From: Novosphingobium album (ex Liu et al. 2023)
GTDB lineage: Bacteria > Pseudomonadota > Alphaproteobacteria > Sphingomonadales > Sphingomonadaceae
Assembly: GCF_029076845.1 (NCBI RefSeq)
Contig: NZ_JARESE010000041.1
Coordinates: forward strand, 29,667 to 93,666
Direction of reading: 5' to 3'
Length of the DNA: 64,000 nt
Part shown: piece by piece, positions 24,739-33,495 of the stretch
How positions within the stretch are numbered: position 1 is the stretch's first letter
Layout of the letters: each line of letters opens with the position of its first letter
The notes under the pieces: model-generated
Databases searched by the model: none
What the model was told of the DNA's origin: nothing
Seen by the model: the letters and a program-made list of their open reading frames with translations, nothing else
Position numbers and translations under genes: made by a program

Positions 24739-27700
24739 CGCCTGGATTCGATCTGAAGGGGTTCGATCTCAACAAGCTGGCCATCGCCGACGGCCTTGCC
24801 GATCCGGGCGCATCGGAAGATGCGCCGGTGGACCTGCTGCGCCGCCGCCTGGCCGTGCGCGGATGGGCCCGCCCGCTCCTGCTCATCGACGAAAGCGATG
24901 CCGCGCGGCGCGACAAGTTCCTGTCCGCGCTGGCCCCGGAGGTGGAGACCGCGGTGGAGACGCGCCCGGGTCAATGGTATCTTGCCGTCCCGGTGCGCCG
25001 CCGCGTGCTGGCGCGGTGCGGGCGCGAAGAGCTGCGGTCCGCCGTCGCGCCGCTTCCGGGAGAAGATCCCGGCGACCCGCTGCGGCAAGCCTTCTCCCTG
25101 TGGGTCGAGGATCGCTATCCGCCGCTCGATACACTCCCGTCCGATGTGCTCCCCGAACTCGACAACGTGCGCGGCTGGACCGGATCGCAATGGTCCGCGC
25201 CCTACGGCGCGCAGCAGATCCGGGCGGAAATCGCCGCACGCACGCTCGACGCGGATCTGCGCCGGATGACGGCCTATCCGCTTGTCGGACAGCACCACCG
25301 CGACGCCTGCGACCTGCTGGAAACCTTCGCGACCCGCCCCGCGCGCGGCGGCGCGAGCGGCATCTACCTCCACGGCGGCGGTGGCACCGGCAAGACCACG
25401 CTATTGGCCTTCCTGCAAAACCGGCTGCGCCGCCGCAAGCCGCCGATCGCGATCGCGCGGATCGATTTCGACGAGCCCGCGATCGATCCCGCGCGCATGT
25501 CCACGCTCAATCTGGCGCTTTACGAGCAGCTTGCGCGATGCGTGCCGGGCATTGCCGAACGTGGCGACTTCATCCTCGACAATCTCCGCCAGCTTTCGCA
25601 GATGCAGCGCAACGCCGATTTTGCCGAGCGCGGGGGCCCCGGATCGGGCCTGAAACGATCGACGGCGGTCGCCGCCGAATCCGTGTTCGCGCAGACCGCG
25701 TCCGATGAAGGTTCGATCCTTTACCACACGCTGGCTGCCGACGTGCTGCGCGGCCCGCTGGTGCTGGTGCTCGATACGGCCGAACTGATCCTTTCGCATA
25801 GTGACCGCGCCATCTCCGGGCTGGTCTTCTGGCTGCGGTTCCTGCGCTCCGAAGCCCAGGCGGAGGATATCCGCCTGATCGTGGCGGGCCGTGACGCGCC
25901 GCCCGGAACGAGCGAGGCCGAGCAGGGCCCGGCAACCCGCGGCCTGCTGGAGCGTCTGGCCGAAGAAGGCGTGGAATTTGATCCGCCCATCGCGCTGACC
26001 GAGCTTGACCCCCAGGAATCCAGCCAGCTCCTGCGCAACAGCGGCATCGCGGACAAGGCCGTCGCCGACGCCGCCGCCGCCGCGGTGCCGGGCAATCCGC
26101 TGCTGCTGCGCATCACCGCCGATGCCTTGCTGAGCGACGACAGCGATATTCGGCAAACGGTGCGCGAGGCCCATCAGGAAAGCCGGATCGATCCCGACAG
26201 CGCGCGAAACTATCTGATGCGCCGCATCGTCGCGCATGTCGCCGATCCCGAAGCGCGGCCCTATGTCCTTGCCGCGCTTTATTCCCCCTTCGCCACGCGC
26301 GATCTGCTGCGCGAGGTGATCATGCCCGCGGTCGAACGCGGCGGCGGAGCCGGCGCGGCGGACGGGACCCAGGCCCGCCGACGCGCCGATCGCCTGTTCC
26401 GTGCCCTTGCCTCCACGCACTGGATCGCCAGCCCGAACCTCGACAGCCGCACGGTGCGCTTCAATCGCGACATCCGGGCCTTCGCGCTCAAGCTGATGGC
26501 GGCAAACCCGGACAGCGGCATTCTTGAGCGGGACCTGCGCCAGTCGGCGGCGATCCATCACTTGCAGCGCCGGAGCGGTTTCGACCGGGCGCTGGCGATC
26601 TATCATCTCGCCATGCTGGGCCAGCCCTATCGCCGTCCCGCGATCAAGGCCCGCGCCGAAATGGCGCAAGTGCTTCGCGACGTGCTTGATGAATTGCCCG
26701 AAGCGCTGCGGAACTGGCTGACCGCCGAGCCCGAACCGACAGGGGCTTCGGCGGCCACGGCGCCCGATGACGCGCCGCCGGCGATGTCGGACGCGGAATG
26801 GCGCCTCTATCTTGAAGGCGAGCCGGATCGCGATGGCGAAGGCATGAAGCTCGTCAAGGACGACCGGGCCACCGAAGCGCTCGCGCTCTATGCCTCCCGG
26901 CCGACCCGGCCGCATGGCCTGGCGCCTCCCTTCGTCGTGCGCGCGCTGGCCGACCTTGGCGACTGGCACAACGAACTGATCGACATCGAGGCGATTATCG
27001 CCACCCAGCAGGAACGCTGGCTTGGCGCCAGGCGCCTGACGCCGGACGATCTTTCGGAACTCTACTGGGTGACGCGCTTCGCGCTCCAGCGCGATAACGC
27101 CGTTCTTCCGCAGCCATACGTCGGCTTGCTGCGGCACATCACGGCGATCACGTCCGGCCCGGGCCTTACCGCCTTCCCGGCGCTGATCGCGGTGGCCGAG
27201 GCCAGGCTGAAGGTTGCGATCATGGACCCGAGAATGCGCCGGGCCGCGCTGGCTTCCGGCAACGAACCCAGAGTGCTGCTGGGCGCGGCGGACGACGCGG
27301 GGTTCGAGCAGGTCGAACTGGCGGCCGGCCAGATCGCCGTGGTCCAGGCCAACTGGTGGGACAGGCTGCAGCGCATTCCCGAGATCGCCAGGGCCCTCGA
27401 CTTGTCAAGGCTCCATTGGCTTCAGCAAGACCTGCTTTCCCTGCAAGGCCGGCCTATGGCCGAGGTCAACCGGCTGTTCGATCGCCTGCGCGAACGCGTG
27501 CCGGTCAAGGTCGGGAGGCTCGACGAAAGGCAGCGAGCGCTTCTCTTGCGCGGCATGACGCCGGAATTCCACCGCCCCATGCGCGAAGCGTTGCTGACCG
27601 TCTGCGCGGACGGCATCGTCGGCCCGGCCACCCGCGCCCTGCTGGACCCGGTGCTGGGCGCCATGACCATCCTGCCCGCGGAGATGAAGCCCGCCGCCTT

Positions 27701-27905
27701 CTACGAACGGCTTTCCGGCAATCCGCGCGCCTGGGCCTCGGCATTGGTCAGCTTCGCCGACCAGTGCCGCCTGCTGCCGCTGCTGGCGGGCACGATCGCG
27801 ACCCGGGCCGCCGACGAAAGGGCCCGCCGCATCGCCAAATCGTTCCAGTCCTGGGACGCCGCCCTGTGCCGGTCCGGGTCGAGCGACTGGAGCTTGCCCG
27901 ATTGA
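24735..27905 (+). CDS. STAND-like NTPase, probable sensor of the gasdermin system
   Basis: A 1056-residue cytoplasmic protein. Residues 1-200 form an N-terminal region of unknown fold. The NTPase core has Walker A GGGGTGKTTLL (Lys220), a hydrophobic Walker B LVLVLDTAEL (Asp347), RLIVAGRD as a sensor-like strand (about 380) and a winged-helix-like GNPLLLRITADALL region, the STAND/NACHT layout. Residues 470-1056 are alpha-helical, with LALYASRP...PPFVVRALADLGDWHNELIDI resembling TPR-like solenoid repeats suited to ligand recognition. It overlaps protease 2 (ATGA). By analogy with known gasdermin defence operons it should detect infection and oligomerise to switch on the proteases. The trigger is unknown. 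Confidence 0.85.
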   Translation: MTPGFDLKGFDLNKLAIADGLADPGASEDAPVDLLRRRLAVRGWARPLLLIDESDAARRDKFLSALAPEVETAVETRPGQWYLAVPVRRRVLARCGREELRSAVAPLPGEDPGDPLRQAFSLWVEDRYPPLDTLPSDVLPELDNVRGWTGSQWSAPYGAQQIRAEIAARTLDADLRRMTAYPLVGQHHRDACDLLETFATRPARGGASGIYLHGGGGTGKTTLLAFLQNRLRRRKPPIAIARIDFDEPAIDPARMSTLNLALYEQLARCVPGIAERGDFILDNLRQLSQMQRNADFAERGGPGSGLKRSTAVAAESVFAQTASDEGSILYHTLAADVLRGPLVLVLDTAELILSHSDRAISGLVFWLRFLRSEAQAEDIRLIVAGRDAPPGTSEAEQGPATRGLLERLAEEGVEFDPPIALTELDPQESSQLLRNSGIADKAVADAAAAAVPGNPLLLRITADALLSDDSDIRQTVREAHQESRIDPDSARNYLMRRIVAHVADPEARPYVLAALYSPFATRDLLREVIMPAVERGGGAGAADGTQARRRADRLFRALASTHWIASPNLDSRTVRFNRDIRAFALKLMAANPDSGILERDLRQSAAIHHLQRRSGFDRALAIYHLAMLGQPYRRPAIKARAEMAQVLRDVLDELPEALRNWLTAEPEPTGASAATAPDDAPPAMSDAEWRLYLEGEPDRDGEGMKLVKDDRATEALALYASRPTRPHGLAPPFVVRALADLGDWHNELIDIEAIIATQQERWLGARRLTPDDLSELYWVTRFALQRDNAVLPQPYVGLLRHITAITSGPGLTAFPALIAVAEARLKVAIMDPRMRRAALASGNEPRVLLGAADDAGFEQVELAAGQIAVVQANWWDRLQRIPEIARALDLSRLHWLQQDLLSLQGRPMAEVNRLFDRLRERVPVKVGRLDERQRALLLRGMTPEFHRPMREALLTVCADGIVGPATRALLDPVLGAMTILPAEMKPAAFYERLSGNPRAWASALVSFADQCRLLPLLAGTIATRAADERARRIAKSFQSWDAALCRSGSSDWSLPD

Positions 27906-27942
27906 TCCGCCACGCCATCGCCAACGAGAGGACACCCAGACC

Positions 27943-28548
27943 ATGACCGCGCAGAGCCTGATCGAGGAAGCCGTCGCCAGCGTCGATGCGATGACACCCG
28001 CCGCTTCGGTGGAGGCCGAAAGCACGGCGGGCCACGGCACGTTCTTCGGCATCCCGGTGAAGATCGAATTCGATCTCGACGGCCGCAGCGGCCGGCTGCT
28101 TGAGCCGATCCGTTATGTCACGCAGGCGGGTGTCGAATGGCCCGTTCCGCAAGACGCATGGCTCGATGGCGCCTCGATCCCGCGTGCGTTCTGGAGCATC
28201 ATCGGCGGGCCGTACGAGGGGCGCTATCGCGAACCCTCGGTCGTCCACGATCACTACTGCATCGTCAAAAGCCGTGGCTGGAAGGACACCCATCGCATGT
28301 TCCACGAGGCGATGCTCTGCCGCGAGGTTCCCGCGCTCAAGGCACGCCTCATGTTCTATGCGGTCTACCGCTTCGGCCCGCGTTGGCGTTTGGGGGTGGA
28401 AGCCGAAGCGGCCATTCCCCCCGCGCCCGAGATCCTGACCGACGACAAGGCCGCATCCATCGTCCGCGACGCGCGGATCATCGCGGAAAGCGCCATGTCG
28501 ATGGAAGCGATCGAACAACTGGCCGACGCCAGCCGCGCGGCCGGCTGA
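27943..28548 (+). CDS. DUF1353 family protein at the end of the gasdermin operon
   Basis: A 201-residue protein whose centre matches DUF1353: ...VPQDAWLDGASIPRAFWSIIGGPYEGRYREPSVVHDHYC, then WKDTHRMFHEAML and LMFYAVYRFGPRW. The DGASIPR and VHDHY histidine block suggests a small metal-dependent enzyme or binding protein; members occur in phages and conflict loci, function unknown. No signal or TM segment. GAGAGGA precedes the ATG at 27943, 37 bases after the NTPase stop, so it is probably co-transcribed. It could be a regulator, an effector or a captured phage gene. Confidence 0.8.
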   Translation: MTAQSLIEEAVASVDAMTPAASVEAESTAGHGTFFGIPVKIEFDLDGRSGRLLEPIRYVTQAGVEWPVPQDAWLDGASIPRAFWSIIGGPYEGRYREPSVVHDHYCIVKSRGWKDTHRMFHEAMLCREVPALKARLMFYAVYRFGPRWRLGVEAEAAIPPAPEILTDDKAASIVRDARIIAESAMSMEAIEQLADASRAAG

Positions 28549-28560
28549 CGGGGCGGCGCC

Positions 28561-29205
28561 TTACCAGCGGTCGCGCCCGGCGATCAGGTTGTCGACCATG
28601 CGTTCGATCCATGCGCGCCGCTCGGCCGGCGGAACGCGCCGCTGGCCGAGCATGGCCAGGCCGTGCCAGCCGCGCAGCAGCAGGATGAAGCTTTCGGCCG
28701 GCACTTCGGGCTGGCGGCACGCCACGCCGTCGGCCCGGGCGCAGGCCGCGATGAACCCGGTGATCTGGCCGATCCCGATCCGCGTCGTCTCGGCGGCGGC
28801 GGCGGCGACTTGCGGGAAGTGCTGCGCCGCGCCGTAGATCAGCCGGTTCACCTCCAGAAACGCGCCTTCCAGGCTGAAGGCCAGCGCGCGATCGGCATAG
28901 GCGATCAGGCCCTTGCGAAGATCGGGCGGACCATCGGACCGCAGCGCGGACAGCGCCGCCATCCGCTCTATCTGCTGGGTCATGATCGCGCGGAACAGAT
29001 CGTCCTTGGTGGCAAAGCGCCCCAGCAGCGTCGTGCGCGCGACCTGGGCGCGCTTGGCGATGTTGCGCATCGAAGCCCCGCCATAGCCGCATTCGACGAA
29101 TTCACGCAGCGCGGCGGCAAGCACCGCGTTCTCGATCTCGGCGGTATCCTCACTGCGCGGGCGGCCTCTGGGGCGCGGCCCCGCATCGGCGCGGAATACT
29201 GGCAT
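28561..29205 (-). CDS. TetR family transcriptional regulator
   Basis: A 214-residue protein. After a Pro/Arg-rich leader (RPRGRPRSED), residues 20-65 form the TetR HTH: AVLAAALREFVECGYGGASMRNIAKRAQVARTTLLGRFATKDDLFRAIM. The C-terminal ligand/dimer domain resembles TetR_C AefR-like types. It is divergent from the Rieske oxygenase gene 145 bases away, with a palindrome TCCATATGGA between them (29277-29286), so it probably represses that unit and itself. A frame running to 29418 was rejected in favour of the ATG at 29205. Confidence 0.9.
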   Translation of the reverse strand: MPVFRADAGPRPRGRPRSEDTAEIENAVLAAALREFVECGYGGASMRNIAKRAQVARTTLLGRFATKDDLFRAIMTQQIERMAALSALRSDGPPDLRKGLIAYADRALAFSLEGAFLEVNRLIYGAAQHFPQVAAAAAETTRIGIGQITGFIAACARADGVACRQPEVPAESFILLLRGWHGLAMLGQRRVPPAERRAWIERMVDNLIAGRDRW

Positions 29206-29276
29206 TGTCCCGGTCAAATCCGCTTGCTCCCCGGCCTTTCGTGCCCGGCTCCATCTGCCCTCTTGCGAATAAACAG

Positions 29277-29286
29277 TCCATATGGA
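29277..29286. promoter_or_regulatory. Palindrome TCCATATGGA between tetR and Rieske genes
   Basis: A perfect 10-bp palindrome in an AT-rich patch (AAACAGTCCATATGGAATAT) of the 145-bp divergent promoter. Position and symmetry suit a TetR-type operator; there is no direct proof. Confidence 0.4.
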
Positions 29287-29350
29287 ATATTTAATAGACA
29301 CACGGATTCGGCGTCCCGCAGGGGGCGCACGATCGGGGAGAGGACAGGCC

Positions 29351-30700
29351 ATGGCCACCAGGGCGGGCGAATTCGTCGACAATGCGCCGCGCATCGCGGA
29401 GCTGGACTTTTCCGCCATGCGGATGCGTGTGCCGACCGATCGGTATCATTCGGCCGAATTCGCCGCGCGCGAGCGGGCACTGCTGTGGATGCGATCCTGG
29501 CAATTCGTCGGCCGGGCGGACGACATTCCGCAAGCGGGCGACTGGATGGAATACCGCCTGTTCGACCAGTCGTTCGTGCTGGTGCGCGGGCGCGACGGCC
29601 GGATTCGCGGCTTCGTCAACGCCTGCCGCCATCGCGGCAATGCCTTTTGCGAGGGCAAGGGGCGCTCGGCACGGTTCACCTGCCCTTATCACAACTGGTC
29701 CTACGGGCTGGACGGCAAGCTCCTGGCGGTGGCCCGGCCCGATTTCACCGGCACGCTGGAAGAATTCGTCGGCGACAAGGACCAGTTGGGGCTGATCGAA
29801 GTGCCCGCCGATATCTTCGCCGGCTTCCTGTTCCTCAATCCCGATCGCGCCGCCGCGCCGCTGGGCGAGACGCTGGGCGAGGCCGCCGAACTGCTCGCGC
29901 CTTATCGGCTGGAGGAGATGGTGCCTTGCGGCCTCAACGTGCGCGAGGGCCTGAAGTGTAACTGGAAAGTCATCATGGATGCCTTCCAGGAAGGCTACCA
30001 TGTGCAGGGCATCCATCCCGAACTGGTACCGGCGATGGACGAATCGCAGGAACGCTATCGCTTCCTGGGCGATCACAGCGTCGCGACGGCGCCGTTCGGC
30101 GCGGCGAACATGGCCCATTCCGGGCTGGACATCCAGATCGCCGCGATCCGCAACCTGCCGGCGACCTTTCCCGGCGTGGCCGACGCGCTGCCGCGCTTCG
30201 ACGCACTGGTCGAACGCTATCGCGGCGCCGACGGCACACTGCCGGCCGATGCCAGCCCGCGCGACCTGCTGCAACGCGCCATGCGCGAGACGCTGGTGGC
30301 CAGGGGCCTCGACGTCGGCGGGCTGACCGACAACCAGATCAGCGACAACCAGTTCTGGATCCTGTTCCCCAACTTCTTCATGACCATCCATGCCGGCGAG
30401 GCGACGGTGATCGTCGCCCAGCCGCACACCAGCGGCGATCCCAACCGCTGCTTCTGGCACGTGATGAACCTGCAATGGTTCCCGCCCGAGGAACGCGCGG
30501 CGCGCCGCGCCGAATTGCTGGAAATCGCCGAGGGCGATCACTTCCCCTATTTCCTCGCGCTGGAGCAGGACTTCGCGCAGATGGAACGCCAGCAGCGCGG
30601 CCTGCGCAACCAGGCGCAGGCCAGTCTCACGCTGACGCGGCAGGAAGTGCGGCTGGCCCATTTCCACGCCGCGATCGAAAGCTGGGCGTACCGCGCCTGA
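29351..30700 (+). CDS. Rieske aromatic-ring-hydroxylating oxygenase, alpha subunit
   Basis: A 449-residue protein. The Rieske [2Fe-2S] motif is CRHRGNAF (C-x-H) plus CPYHNWSYGLDG (C-x2-H) at about residues 93-115. The catalytic domain has WKVIMDAFQEGYHVQGIHPE, with the bridging Asp and the mononuclear-iron 2-His pattern. No beta subunit, ferredoxin or reductase is adjacent, so electron partners lie elsewhere. Substrate unknown, probably the entry compound of the neighbouring CoA-ester catabolic cluster. The ATG at 29351 follows GGGGAGAGGAC; a frame start at 29282 is less likely. Confidence 0.9.
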   Translation: MATRAGEFVDNAPRIAELDFSAMRMRVPTDRYHSAEFAARERALLWMRSWQFVGRADDIPQAGDWMEYRLFDQSFVLVRGRDGRIRGFVNACRHRGNAFCEGKGRSARFTCPYHNWSYGLDGKLLAVARPDFTGTLEEFVGDKDQLGLIEVPADIFAGFLFLNPDRAAAPLGETLGEAAELLAPYRLEEMVPCGLNVREGLKCNWKVIMDAFQEGYHVQGIHPELVPAMDESQERYRFLGDHSVATAPFGAANMAHSGLDIQIAAIRNLPATFPGVADALPRFDALVERYRGADGTLPADASPRDLLQRAMRETLVARGLDVGGLTDNQISDNQFWILFPNFFMTIHAGEATVIVAQPHTSGDPNRCFWHVMNLQWFPPEERAARRAELLEIAEGDHFPYFLALEQDFAQMERQQRGLRNQAQASLTLTRQEVRLAHFHAAIESWAYRA

Positions 30701-30770
30701 TCCGGGCGCCCGCCATCACGCCGCGAACCGACAGACCGCACCGATACACCGCACCGGGAGAACCCTTGCC

Positions 30771-31226
30771 ATGGAAATCATCACCGCCACCGCGACCAGC
30801 GACGAACTTGGCCCCCTCACCCGGATCGTCAACGCCTATGCCGAAACCCACGGGCGGCTGACGGCGGCGGGAATCTCCTCGCCGGCGGACTGGGAGCCGC
30901 TGGGCGAATATGTCGCGATCGACGAATTCAGGCGCGTCGGCGCTTATCTGGAGGAATTCGACTGGCAAGAATATTGCCAGTTCCTCACCGACTGGGCCGA
31001 AGGTACCCGCTTCGAGATGACCGTGTTCCGCATCACCGAGGCCGGCCGCGTGGTGATCCAGGAGATCGAGGAGCGCCACTATCGCGGCGAGGAATTCATC
31101 CGCAAGAACGTGGTCGCGATCTATGCCTTCAACGCGGACAACAAGATCGTCCACCTCGACATCTATGAGCAGGCCAGCGATTCGGGCCGCTGGATCATCG
31201 AGGCGGCCAGCGCGGCGATGGCCTGA
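30771..31226 (+). CDS. NTF2/SnoaL-like small protein
   Basis: A 151-residue protein with features of an NTF2-like alpha+beta barrel: an N-terminal helix (LGPLTRIVNAYAETHG), then RFEMTVFRITEAGRVVIQEIEERHYRGEEFIRKNVVAIYAFNADNKIVHLDIYEQ, the usual alternating strands with acidic residues lining a pocket. It could be a dehydratase/isomerase for the upstream oxygenase product or a ligand-binding protein. It is 70 bases downstream of the oxygenase, probably the same transcript. Confidence 0.75.
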   Translation: MEIITATATSDELGPLTRIVNAYAETHGRLTAAGISSPADWEPLGEYVAIDEFRRVGAYLEEFDWQEYCQFLTDWAEGTRFEMTVFRITEAGRVVIQEIEERHYRGEEFIRKNVVAIYAFNADNKIVHLDIYEQASDSGRWIIEAASAAMA

Positions 31227-31255
31227 AGCGGCAGGCTCACCCCGGCATTGCGTTG

Positions 31256-32530
31256 CTAGGCGTGCGCCGCCACGCGCTGGCCGCCGAACCGGACGCCGGC
31301 CAGCGTGATCAGCCCCGCGGCGATCAGCACCACGCCTGAGGAATGGCCGAAGCGGGCGGCGGTCAGCGCTTGTGCCGCGATCGGCAGCAGCGCGCCGCCC
31401 ACGATCCCGCCGCCGTTGAACGCCAGCGAAACGCCGCTGTAGCGCACGCGCACCGGAAACAGCGTCGCCAGCCAGCCGCCCAGCGGCGCGTTGGCAAAGC
31501 CGAGAACGAACATGGCCGCGCCCACCGCGAGGCCGGCAAGCAGCAGCGAGCCCGATTCGAGCCCGGCCTGGAAGCCCAGGCCGACCGCGACGGTGCCCAA
31601 TGCGGCCACGGTCAGCAGCGGCGCGGGGCCAAGGCGATCGCCCAGGGCGCCGGCGATCAGGATCGCGCCGATATAAAGCAGGCTGGCGCCCATCTGCACC
31701 GCCAGGAAGGCCTGCCGGTCATAGCCGAGCGGTCCGCTCGCCTGCGCCAGCGCGAAAGCGGTGGCAAGGTAGAACAAGGCAAAGGTGGCGACCACGCCGG
31801 CGCTGCCGCACAGCACCGCGCGCCAGTGCCGCGTCAGCACTTCCAGGAAAGGCAGGCGCACCGGCGCGGCGCGCTTCAGCGCCTCGCGGAAGGCGGGCGT
31901 CTCCTCGATGCGGAAGCGGACATAGAGGCCCACCGCGACCAGCAATCCGCTGGCCAGGAACGGGATGCGCCAGCCCCAGGCCATGAACGCCGCATCGTCC
32001 ATCGCCGCGCCCAGCGCCAGGAACACGCCATTGGCGGCAAGGAAGCCCAGCGGGGAGCCAAGCTGCATGATCGAAACGAAGCGGAAAGCCCAGCCTTCGG
32101 GCGCGTGCTCGGCCGCCAGCAGCGCCGCGCCGCCCCATTCGCCGCCCAGCCCGAAGCCCTGGCCAAAGCGCATCAGGCACAGCAGCGCGGGCGCGATCCA
32201 GCCCGCCGTCGCGTAAGTCGGCAGCAAGGCGACGGCGAGCGTGGACAGCCCCATCATCAGCAGCGAGGCGACCAGCGTGGACTTGCGGCCGATGCGATCG
32301 CCGAAATGGCCGAACGCCACCGCGCCGACCGGACGCGCGAAGAAGGCGATGCCGAAGCTCATCAGCGCCAGCAGGGTCTGCGCCGCCTGCGACTGGGCGG
32401 GAAAGAACAGCGGCCCGAACACCAGCGCGGCGGCCGTGCCGTAGATGAAGAAATCATAGAATTCGATCGCGGTGCCCATCAGCGCCGCGAACAGAACTCG
32501 CGCGTTGGTGCAAAACGGGTGCGGCGCCAA
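31256..32530 (-). CDS. MFS transporter, metabolite:H+ symporter type
   Basis: About 424 residues with 12 predicted TM helices. The N-terminus has the MHS-family signature ALMGTAIEFYDFFIYGTAAALVFGPLFFP, then AFFARPVGAVAFGHFGDRIGRKSTLV (motif A) and LMRFGQGFGLGGEWGGAALLAAEHAPE. This family imports organic acids with protons, fitting uptake of the substrate of the catabolic cluster. A TTG at 32530, 5 bases after the SMP-30 stop, is the likely start; the first ATG (32479) would cut the N-terminus before TM1. The start is less certain than the product. Confidence 0.85.
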   Translation of the reverse strand: MAPHPFCTNARVLFAALMGTAIEFYDFFIYGTAAALVFGPLFFPAQSQAAQTLLALMSFGIAFFARPVGAVAFGHFGDRIGRKSTLVASLLMMGLSTLAVALLPTYATAGWIAPALLCLMRFGQGFGLGGEWGGAALLAAEHAPEGWAFRFVSIMQLGSPLGFLAANGVFLALGAAMDDAAFMAWGWRIPFLASGLLVAVGLYVRFRIEETPAFREALKRAAPVRLPFLEVLTRHWRAVLCGSAGVVATFALFYLATAFALAQASGPLGYDRQAFLAVQMGASLLYIGAILIAGALGDRLGPAPLLTVAALGTVAVGLGFQAGLESGSLLLAGLAVGAAMFVLGFANAPLGGWLATLFPVRVRYSGVSLAFNGGGIVGGALLPIAAQALTAARFGHSSGVVLIAAGLITLAGVRFGGQRVAAHA

Positions 32531-32535
32531 GGGGC

Positions 32536-33474
32536 TCAGCCCCGCTGGTGCAGCAGCGGCAGGCCGGCGCGCGGCCAGTCCACCGCGACCAGTCGCCCGG
32601 TGCCCGAGACGGTGATGAACGCGGTGCGCAAATCCTCGCCGCCAAAGCAGATATTGGTGCAGTAGGGCTCCGGCCCCTGCCAGTATTCCAGCTTCTCGCC
32701 TTCGGGCGAGAACACGCTGATCCCGCCCGTCACCAGCGTGGCGACGCAGATGTTGCCATTGGCTTCCAGCGCCATCGAATCGAAACGCTGGTATCCGCTC
32801 GCCCCGCCCACCATGGTGCCACCATTGGGCGAGGGCCAGGGTTCCTTCGCCAGTTCGCCGGGGCCGACGATCGGCCAGTGCCACAGCCGCCCGGTCTCCG
32901 TCTCCGAGACGTAGAGCGTCTTTTCGTCGGGCGAGAGGCCGCAGCCGTTGGGCGTGACCAGCGGGAATGCGGCCTGCCGGATGAACGATCCGTCCGCCGC
33001 CGCGAAATAGACCGCGCCGCAATCCATCTGCCGGCCATAGGTCTTGCCGTGATCGGTGAACCACATGTTGCCTTGCGCATCGAACACGATGTCGTTCGGC
33101 CCGTTGATCGCCACGCCGTCGCATTCGGTGTAGAGCGTGGTGACCTCGCCAGTGGCCAGATCGACCCGCTGGATCGAGCCGCCGGTATAGGCATCGGCGC
33201 GGCCATGCGGGCGCATGTAGCCATCGGCCTCGGTGATCCAGTTGAACCCGCCGTTGTTGCAGACATAGCAGGCGCCGTCCGGGCCGATGGCGGCGCCGTT
33301 GGGCCCGCCGCCCAGCTCGGCGGCGACTTCCTTGGTGCCATCGGGCAGCACGCGGATCAGCCGGCCGCCCTTGATCTCCACCACCAGCACCGATCCGTCG
33401 GCCATCGCGATCGGGCCTTCGGGGAATTCGAGCCCATCGGTGATCTGCCGGAATTCCAGCCGTTTCGTTTCCAT
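32536..33474 (-). CDS. SMP-30/gluconolactonase/LRE family lactonase
   Basis: A 312-residue six-bladed propeller protein: LEFPEGPIAMADGSVLVVEI, GPNGAAIGPDGACYVCNNGGFNW, NGPNDIVFDAQGNMWFTDHGKTYG and TPNGCGLSPDEKTLYVSETETGRLW carry the SMP-30 metal-binding Glu, Asn and Asp residues. Expected reaction: Ca/Zn-dependent hydrolysis of a lactone. In this cluster it would open a lactone intermediate. It lies between the HIBADH gene (21 bases) and the MFS transporter (5 bases), so it is part of the same minus-strand operon. Confidence 0.9.
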   Translation of the reverse strand: METKRLEFRQITDGLEFPEGPIAMADGSVLVVEIKGGRLIRVLPDGTKEVAAELGGGPNGAAIGPDGACYVCNNGGFNWITEADGYMRPHGRADAYTGGSIQRVDLATGEVTTLYTECDGVAINGPNDIVFDAQGNMWFTDHGKTYGRQMDCGAVYFAAADGSFIRQAAFPLVTPNGCGLSPDEKTLYVSETETGRLWHWPIVGPGELAKEPWPSPNGGTMVGGASGYQRFDSMALEANGNICVATLVTGGISVFSPEGEKLEYWQGPEPYCTNICFGGEDLRTAFITVSGTGRLVAVDWPRAGLPLLHQRG

Positions 33475-33495
33475 CCTCGCCCTCCCCTGGTGGTC

